Origin: Adineta ricciae
Taxonomy: Eukaryota; Rotifera; Eurotatoria; Adinetida; Adinetidae
Assembly: GCA_905250025.1 (NCBI GenBank)
Contig: CAJNOJ010000468.1
Coordinates: 1 to 64,000 of the forward strand
Direction: 5' to 3'
DNA: 64,000 nt
Part shown: positions 57,512 to 64,000 of the stretch, piece after piece
Layout of the letters: each line of letters opens with the position of its first letter
Position numbering within the stretch: the first letter of the stretch is position 1
Translations under genes and position numbers: made by a program
Notes under the pieces: generated by a model
What the model saw: only the letters and a program-made list of their open reading frames with translations
The model's database searches: none
What the model was told of the DNA's origin: nothing

Positions 57512-58456
57512 ATGGCATCATTGATAGAGATAACAAATAATATGACTCCTATCAGTTTCATTATCTTATTAATCATGGGCACAATTGGAAACATATTGAA
57601 TATTATTACATTTTTTTCTAAAGATTTTCGAACAAAAGCTTGTATATTATATCAGATTATTTCTTCTGCACTTAATATATGCTTCACTAATTTTTTTATC
57701 ATTATCTATCTGACAACACAATATTCAGGAGAGAATATCACACAGACGAATCGTCCAATGTGCAAAATATATGGTTATTTTTCGATATGCTCATCAGCAA
57801 TCACAGCAACTTGCCTTTTCTTATCGACACTCGATCGATGCTTATCGACATCACGAAATGTGCGTTACCGGCAACTGAGTAATCTGTCATTTGCTAAACG
57901 CCTTTTAATTGTAACAATGCTGTTTCTATTAAATTCAAGTATCTTTTGTCTGATTGTCTATGATCTTTACGATGATATGTGTATATCAGCACCTGGTCTG
58001 GGAACGATCGCTGTTATTGTTTATGCAAATATTTTTATTTCTCTGATTCCTCATGGCGGTATGCTAATTTGTGGTATCATTACATCGATACATATGCGAC
58101 AAATGAGAAATCGTATTGATATTAGTTCTGATGCAGGTAATCCAACGCCCGCTGTTCAGAGAATGAATCGACAATTATTGATCTTAATATTTATACAAGC
58201 TTTGGTGGAAATAATATTAGAAGTACAACGCAATATTTCAGCTACATATAATTTGATTACTAGTTCAGTAGAGAAAAGTGTTGAACAACAAGCAATTGAG
58301 TATTTTGTTACACAACTGAGCATCATACTTTACACCGTAAAACATGGCATATCTTTTTATATTTATTGTGCTTGCAGTAGTATGTTTCGAAAGAACTGTC
58401 GAAAATCTATCAAATCGTTATTGAATAGATGCTGTTGTTTCAATCGACATAATTAG
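57512..58456 (+). CDS. Seven-transmembrane receptor (rhodopsin-like), single exon
   Basis: 314-aa single-exon ORF with seven hydrophobic segments. TM1 carries the class A type 'GTIGNILNI'. TM3 ends 'LSTLDRCLST', so the DRY motif is DRC. A Cys before TM3 ('PMCKIYG') and Cys in extracellular loop 2 could form the usual disulfide. TM6 follows 'AVQRMNRQLLILIF'. The tail ends in a Cys-rich cluster ('NRCCCFNRHN') suited to palmitoylation. The layout resembles bdelloid peptide-receptor-like GPCRs; ligand unknown. Confidence 0.85.
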   Translation: MASLIEITNNMTPISFIILLIMGTIGNILNIITFFSKDFRTKACILYQIISSALNICFTNFFIIIYLTTQYSGENITQTNRPMCKIYGYFSICSSAITATCLFLSTLDRCLSTSRNVRYRQLSNLSFAKRLLIVTMLFLLNSSIFCLIVYDLYDDMCISAPGLGTIAVIVYANIFISLIPHGGMLICGIITSIHMRQMRNRIDISSDAGNPTPAVQRMNRQLLILIFIQALVEIILEVQRNISATYNLITSSVEKSVEQQAIEYFVTQLSIILYTVKHGISFYIYCACSSMFRKNCRKSIKSLLNRCCCFNRHN

Positions 58457-58469
58457 ACACAGCACTATA

Positions 58470-59860
58470 AATAGATGACCGCGTTTCTTTTCATGTCTTC
58501 TATTTACCCGATGATATTTGTAATGTATCAATTGACTATCTTCGTTGCTCTATCTTATTTACCTTCTTGTCATGTGTACGTATTGTATTTGAAGTAGAAT
58601 AAAATAAAATAAGTTAAACAGATACGATGAATAATTGCGGCCAATAATGAATGTACGGGTGTAGTTCTTTTTTTTCTCACAGTCGTATGCTGCTTTACTT
58701 AACTTAATTGAATACAAGACAAAAGAGTGTACACAAAGAAAGGCAGTGTCGTGTTGAATATTGTTACATGTAATGTACTGGGTATTTCAAACAGTGTTTT
58801 ATATAAGCATGCGATTAAGCATTTGTATCTTAAGTTGTTCGAAGTCTACAAAGATAAACTAATGCGTGAATCCATGAGGACCCATCCACTTTTTCGGAAA
58901 GGTCTTTTTTTGCGATTTTTTGCTTTCAAAATATCAGTATGGCCTAGAGAAACACTTTTTATGAAAAAAATAAATACTCTCTATCAAAAAATCCGATTTT
59001 TCGGGCATTTTCTCGGAACATCCATAGTGTACTTTCATATACAGGGGAAACGGTATGAAATAGAGTAGACATTTTTTAAAAACAACTTTTTAGGTTTTTT
59101 TGTGGTCTTCAAAAATATATAATGAAAGTCTAGAAACATGTTTCCTGGGATATGATGCCAATTCTGTTATAATTATTCAGTGCAGAATGATTTCTTTCAA
59201 TATGGTAACACTTATATTTTGTCAACTTGAGTGTATTCCATTATTTTGAATGATTTTATCTTCTTCTCCTGCTACGATACAACAGCTCCCATGATACTTG
59301 CCGCTCAGAGCAAAGTCGCCCTTATGATTCCATCCTAATAACTCTAAAAATTTGTTGTTTATACCGTTTTAAAAAGTGAGAGAACGGAGTCGAAAAGGAC
59401 ACCACTATCAAAATGATAGATTTTTTATTTCTTCTTAAGAACATTTTTAGATGTAGAGTCTTATCCATATATGTTGTGATTTCAAACTTATAAAATAACA
59501 GGATGAATCATAGAATATTAGAGAATATTGACTATTCACTAGTACTTCTTTCTGTTCAAAATTGTATTTCAATGCCGAGACGGAAAATCAATACGTGTAC
59601 CAAAAGGAATAGTAGCTGTGTCTTCAGAGCTATCGAAATTTTTAATAAGCCAATATGATGTGTAGAGGCGCCGCCCTTGCATCCGACTACACGTACTAAG
59701 TATAGTATGTAAGCCAATATAACACCGATACTATTTCATTGATTATGGACGATGCCTTGCGACACTGAAAAAAACGTGTGAATTCATGCGTTGGGAACTT
59801 CACCATTTTTATTTACAACAAATAAACCACTTAACGTAAAAGGATTCTGCTATTTTTATG
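58470..59860. other. Intergenic, nothing recognised
   Basis: It contains a 113-aa open frame (58727-59068) without recognisable motifs, probably chance. An 'aggcgccgccctt' segment at 59666-59680 loosely resembles 'gggcgccaccctt' at 62285-62298, on either side of the hAT remnant. Confidence 0.35.
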
Positions 59861-59889
59861 ATTAATAGAGAATCTAAGTTATTTCACGT

Positions 59890-61860
59890 TGCATGGCTAT
59901 AATGGTGAAGTCACTCAAGCGTTGATCTGGCATGGTGTTGCGAAGATGAGTTTTAATAGTTCTTAATTAAGGAAAAGGCCGTTCACATGTCATCTGGGAC
60001 ACCGGTATTGTTATGGCACTTTTGATCATTGTAAATGTCTGTGGGAATTCCGATGATAATGTAGTTAACTCGTTCAAAAACTCAATCACATTAGTGATTG
60101 TTTTCGATTCAAGCATCGGCTTATAACGAAGAATTCGTTCTTTACCAGATTCGGATTGATATTAATGTGACAACAGAAGTCACCCACTGCTTCAGCATCG
60201 AGAAAATGTTCGTTTTCTGGATAAGCAATGGATATGCTTTTCAATAAGGATGATGTTTTATACGAAAATCGATCATTCAATTCTACCACCATGGAATTGA
60301 TCAATGGTAAATATATTCAATTTAGATAATCTGAAGATGATGATATTTCTGTTCGATGTCCGAATGATGGTATCGAGAATTCAATCCCGAAACCGATTTG
60401 GAACCGTCGTTTCACGTCGACATTGGTACTGTTCCAAAAGGTTGATATCAGTTGCTTTGCAGAAATCTTTCGCTTCGATGTATATCTGACCAAAGGACTG
60501 TTCATTTCGACGGTCTTTTAATTGTTGAATTAATAATTTAATCAAGTATTCACCACGCACGTAATCAAGGGAAGAGCCTTTACAGAAAAAGCGTATGTTC
60601 GTGTTAAAGAAAATATGAGAGAACCGAGTATCTTACTTTTCTAAAAATCGCTCAAAACCTCCGTCAGATCGAACAGTTTATGAATGATGAACGAGGTAAT
60701 AATGAATATTGACTTCTGCATGGATTGACCTTGCTCCTCGCTCGACTTCTTTAACATCGATTAGTGCTTTGACAATCGCAGGATAATTTTTGATAATTGT
60801 ATCGATAGCATCGGCGAGCCGGCGAAAAAATTTCAGGGAGGGGGGGCAATTGCCCCCCTCTGGCCCGCCGATGAACTCACCCATCAAAAGACAAACAGAT
60901 GCAAGACTTCAATGGGATATTTAGACATATCAAAAACTCAACTATGGCTTTTGTTAATGTCAAATGCTTTTAATGGAATAAAACCAAGAAAATAATCATT
61001 CACTACATTCGATCGATCGATGGTATTATTTTTGAAATTTGGACAGAATCGTATGACGATGGACAGCTACTGAGTTCCACTAATATCGCGGCATTCGTCG
61101 GCCATCAACGCGTAATCAAAACTGTCTAGCTAGAAATAGGATAATCAGCCAAGCGTAGACAATTGACTAATTATGATTTATCATTGCTGAAATTTCTTTA
61201 CGAATCTGGTTACTCATTATATTGATCAGTTCATTTTGAATATCATGACTTAAATAAGTCGCATGACTAGTTGCATCATCGTATATTGAACTAACAATAG
61301 GATCAATTGTTGCCGCCCAACGAAGAATCTCTCGAAAATTTCCCTTGTTTGAGCTTCTGCAATCGAAAGAAATCAATCAGAGATCTCCTTGGAGACTCGA
61401 AAAAATAGAAGTTCATCCGATGCATCGTAATCTGAGAAACTCATCCTTTTTTTTATTGTTTTCACGTGACTAGCATGCGCGAAGATACGATAGTTCATGT
61501 TGAAAATGAATTGATATGACTTATTTTTCACTGTCGTTGTGTTCTCGCAAACTAATCATTTGACAACCCATTAGATGTAATGTTGAACATATTTTGATGA
61601 GTCATTGTCTGTTCTTGAGAATTTGAACAGCACGACCATGTTCTAATTGATTCACAACATTTGAGTTCGTTTCTAATCGATATTTAAATGATTGATAATT
61701 TCTTGTCGAGATCAAATGAGATTGAGTTACTTCGTGCTTTGTCAGACCGCCAGCTTTACCCAATGCATTTTTCCAGTTATTGAATCCTGTAGTAGAAAAC
61801 GCATCGTCATTATAAGATTGATGTGCTGATGTTCTTCGGAGTAGATTTTGTCTCACAACT
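59890..61860 (-). pseudogene. Decayed hAT transposase (TTF/DUF4371, ZMYM1-like)
   Basis: Pieces in minus-strand order: a TTF-finger-region piece 'FNNWKNAL' and 'HEVTQSHL' (about 61750), DUF4371 'NKGNFREILRWAA' with 'DIQNELINIM' (61376-61167), 'YALMADECRDIS' (about 61100), 'NDYFLGFIPLKAFDI' (about 60970), 'NYPAIVKALIDVKEVERGA' (about 60770), 'FSYKTSSLLKSISIAYPENE' (about 60230), 'VSQMTCER' and 'HLRNTMPDQRLSDF' (about 59910-59990, the hAT dimerisation region). The order is that of hAT elements with a ZMYM1-like protein. It is broken by stops, frame changes, a G-rich foreign fragment at 60820-60872 and a probable central deletion there. Family recognition is by motif recall. Confidence 0.82.
60815..60875. 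repeat. G-rich palindromic transposon-end-like fragment
   Basis: A 'gggggcaattgccccc' palindrome at about 60842-60857 is flanked by 'cggcgaaaaaatttcaggga' on the left and 'ctggcccgccgatga' on the right. Poly-G/poly-C ends of this type occur in some hAT and other DNA transposons. It sits in the middle of the hAT remnant, where coding similarity breaks on both sides, so it is foreign or marks an internal deletion junction. Confidence 0.55.
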
Positions 61861-61869
61861 TTTCTTTGA

Positions 61870-62735
61870 CGTCGAGCAGACTAGCAAAAAATGAAATGAT
61901 TACAGATAAGTTCAAATACCAAAAACTGACCGGATGAAGGGGTGGACGAAAGTATGGTTTTCACTGTCGATGATGATGGCGAATGAACTCAGATTTCTGG
62001 CGAGCGAAACGATAATGAAGATTGCAGTGATGAGTTTAAATACGGTGACGTATCTATTGGACTTGAATCTGATTCTCATTGATCATCACGTATTTTTTAT
62101 TTAAATAAAAATAATTCTCGATGGTTGTTCGTTTTCGGGCTGCATTTGAAATCTACTGATCGGTTTCTCGCGTGAGTTATGTTTGACAGCCAATGAGAAA
62201 AGGTGATGTCGCTAGATAGAACTAAAACTGGAGATTATTACTCCAAGATAACGATTTTTCTTCAACTCACAAAAAATTTCAGGTCGGGCGCCACCCTTAA
62301 GTTCTGAGTCTAAACACGATTGTGTTGGACATGAAACTTAGATCTCTATCGAATAATGTCATCGTTGAAAATGATTACCTAATGAAGAAAATCGGCACGC
62401 GCATGTCACATCCTTACCCTCTAGATATTGCTTCTCCAGTTATGCTGAGTGTAAAGATAAATGTGTTCTATTTAAAACTTTGATTCTCTATCAATTAAGT
62501 GAAATTGTTTGTGAGGGTGGTGATGGAAAGAAAAGGATCGATAATCTCACTTTCATTCTCATCACACAGAATTTCGCATTTTATGTATCATCGACCTGAG
62601 ATAAAAAGTGAAAGAACAAGTTTCATTCTTGCCTACTTTGTTAAAAACAGTCAGCGAGAAAAGAAAAAGATCACTTATCATCTTAAATGTACGAAGAAGC
62701 CGTGCTCTATCACACACTTTTATACCTGCGGTAAT
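61870..62735. other. Intergenic, nothing recognised
   Basis: No supported gene. It precedes the beta-lactamase-family pseudogene. Confidence 0.35.
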
Positions 62736-62739
62736 CCCT

Positions 62740-63732
62740 ATGTCGTCAAACAATAATAGTAACGTAGTTGGCCGTGTAGCCGCAGTATGAGAGGGAGTAC
62801 GTGCAGTTTTCCAGCAAAATTTAAACGATGGGCTTGGTGTTGGATTAAGCAAGAGCCCTATACGCCTGATACTCTGCAGCTATTGCACTATGCGTTGAGA
62901 AAGGTTGGCTCGATTACGAAGCGCCTGTTGCTCAGTATTGGACCGAATTTGGTGCCAATGGAAAGCAGGTATACATGCAATTTGTATGAGAGCTCTGTTT
63001 TTTTTCATATTTTATTGAGGGATATATCAGTGAGCAATCTTCTCGCTCATCGCCCTGGTATTTCATGCGTTGATCAAGATCTTACGACTACTGATGTATA
63101 TGATTGGAACAAAATGACTTCTCTATTAGCAGCTCAGAAACACTATTGAAAACTTGGATCAGATCACGACTACCATGCTTACACAGTTGGATTTCTAGTT
63201 GATGAATTAGATTCGGACTTTTACGTAGGAATACCTAATGACGAAATTGAAGCACCTGTGGCTCCTCTCATTATAAAAGAAGTAAGATAATCGATAAGTT
63301 GAGCAGCGCTTATCGACGATGTTAATGAAAACGGTAAAGAGAAAAAATGTCTTCCAAGCAAGAAAGTACTGACGCTGGCTGCCGAAAATGTAACACCTGG
63401 GAACGAAGTCGATCGAGTCATTTTTGGCATAGTATCAACATTTGCAAGAAGTGGGTTTCAATTGTATGATGATCTTTTCAATGTACTGAGCGAAGATGCG
63501 TTTGGTTATAAAGGTGTAGTTGTCGTAAAATCAGATCTGAAATACGTTGTCTTTTAGTATGCTAGGTATGGGTGGTAGTCTCGCGTTCGCTTCTCCTTCA
63601 TACCATTTAGTGTTTGCTCATATATGTAATCAGTTGGACATAAATGTGTTGGCGATTGATCCACGAAGTATGCGGTTTTTCGAACCAATCAAAGATATTT
63701 TCAAGAAAGAAAACTCATTTCATGTCTACTAG
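62740..63732 (+). pseudogene. Serine beta-lactamase/esterase-family gene, catalytic motif deleted
   Basis: Fragments in order: 'GRVAAV', stop, 'EGVRAVFQQNLNDG' (62760-62832), 'PYTPDTL' (about 62860), 'AAIALCVEKGWLDYEAPVAQ' (about 62875-62935), 'VSNLLAHRPGI' (about 63030), 'DVYDWNKMTSLLAAQK' (about 63095-63140), 'YHAYTVGFLVDEL' (about 63176-63210), 'FYVGIP', 'STFARSGFQLYDD' (about 63435) and 'GGSLAFASPSYHL' (about 63570). This is the class C-like beta-lactamase/EstB family known in animals as LACTB-like or lact genes, acting as hydrolases. The block between 'DTL' and 'AAIALC', where relatives have the SxxK active site, is missing. Further lesions are TGA at 62788-62790, stops and frameshifts, and a second deletion after 'VDEL'. 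It is not a resistance gene in any functional sense. Confidence 0.8.
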
Positions 63733-63739
63733 TAAGAAA

Positions 63740-64000
63740 TCCCTATTACTCTATATTGACTGATCCTTCTCTATACTTTGATGATGGTTATGATATAATA
63801 CAATCGTTAACAGTTTGGAAGAAGGATAGTTCTACTAATTCTCATCGTCGTAGCAATGAATAACAAAACTATTCGAAAATAAGGCATTGTTGTGAGCAAT
63901 TGAGTATGATCCATGTGAAATAAAAACATTCCTTTCTTCGGTCTTAGCGACGCCTGTCATAACAAACAGTAATTCAAATGTCCATGAAAGATATAAACAT
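63740..64000. other. Window end, nothing recognised
   Basis: AT-rich sequence without a recognised feature. Confidence 0.3.

Noticed and set aside
58727-59068. 113-aa ORF
   Set aside because: Basic and hydrophobic mix with no motif; likely chance.
1-64000. CRISPR array or prokaryotic operon structure
   Set aside because: Spliceosomal introns, polyadenylation signals and animal gene families show eukaryotic DNA; the tandem repeats lack spacer structure.

Overview
The window looks like nuclear DNA of a bdelloid rotifer (Adineta/Rotaria type). It is AT-rich, with spliceosomal introns mostly 37-70 bp long. It carries several single-exon seven-transmembrane receptors, a decayed F-box/LRR-like gene of a kind expanded in bdelloids, and a decayed Athena-like Penelope retroelement. 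Mobile elements are dense and diverse. The species assignment is inferred from gene content; no marker gene is present. Single N bases at 4890, 20116 and 45309 mark collapsed scaffold joins, and models touching them are incomplete.

Layout. 1-5.2 kb: gene-poor DNA with dispersed repeats, a dead DDE_Tnp_4 (Harbinger/ISL2EU-like) transposase, and a gap-broken PAN/apple-domain secreted protein gene. 5.8-15.3 kb: a probable large DNA transposon. An intact five-exon KDZ-type transposase (601 aa) and an intact ten-exon DUF3987-like P-loop ATPase (1030 aa) lie in tandem on the minus strand, with inverted repeats outside them. 17.3-24.1 kb: a tandemly duplicated unit holding a 7TM receptor, a hammerhead-ribozyme-bearing repeat and a papain-like gene. 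The surviving papain-like gene is complete (8 exons, 350 aa) but appears to lack the catalytic Cys and His. 24.3-27 kb: F-box pseudogene and decayed PIF1 helicase with a Helitron/Helentron-like hairpin. 28.1-35 kb: an intact 28-exon P-glycoprotein (ABCB1-like) gene, 1275 aa, the clearest host gene here. 35.8-40.9 kb: a compact divergent two-gene transposon (856-aa putative DDE transposase and 311-aa accessory DNA-binding protein) flanked by AAGTA repeat arrays with about 10-bp spacing. 41-44.8 kb: a multi-exon C2H2 transposase-like gene with one frameshift. 45.3-47.2 kb: a truncated second copy of the divergent transposon and another dead transposase. 48.6-49.1 kb: the best-preserved hammerhead motif. 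49.8-50.7 and 57.5-58.5 kb: two more 7TM receptors. 53.0-55.6 kb: a small hAT-like MITE with target-site duplication, and the Athena-like RT pseudogene. 59.9-61.9 kb: hAT (DUF4371) pseudogene. 62.7-63.7 kb: serine beta-lactamase/esterase-family pseudogene with its SxxK motif deleted.

Best candidates for something new are the KDZ + DUF3987 pair, the divergent transposon with helically spaced AAGTA arrays and two proteins sharing an N-terminal domain, the intact papain-like pseudoenzyme, and the hammerhead motifs in a dispersed repeat. All multi-exon models were read by hand. Reading frame closes through every exon for the ABC transporter, the KDZ transposase, the DUF3987 ATPase, the papain-like gene and the divergent transposase.
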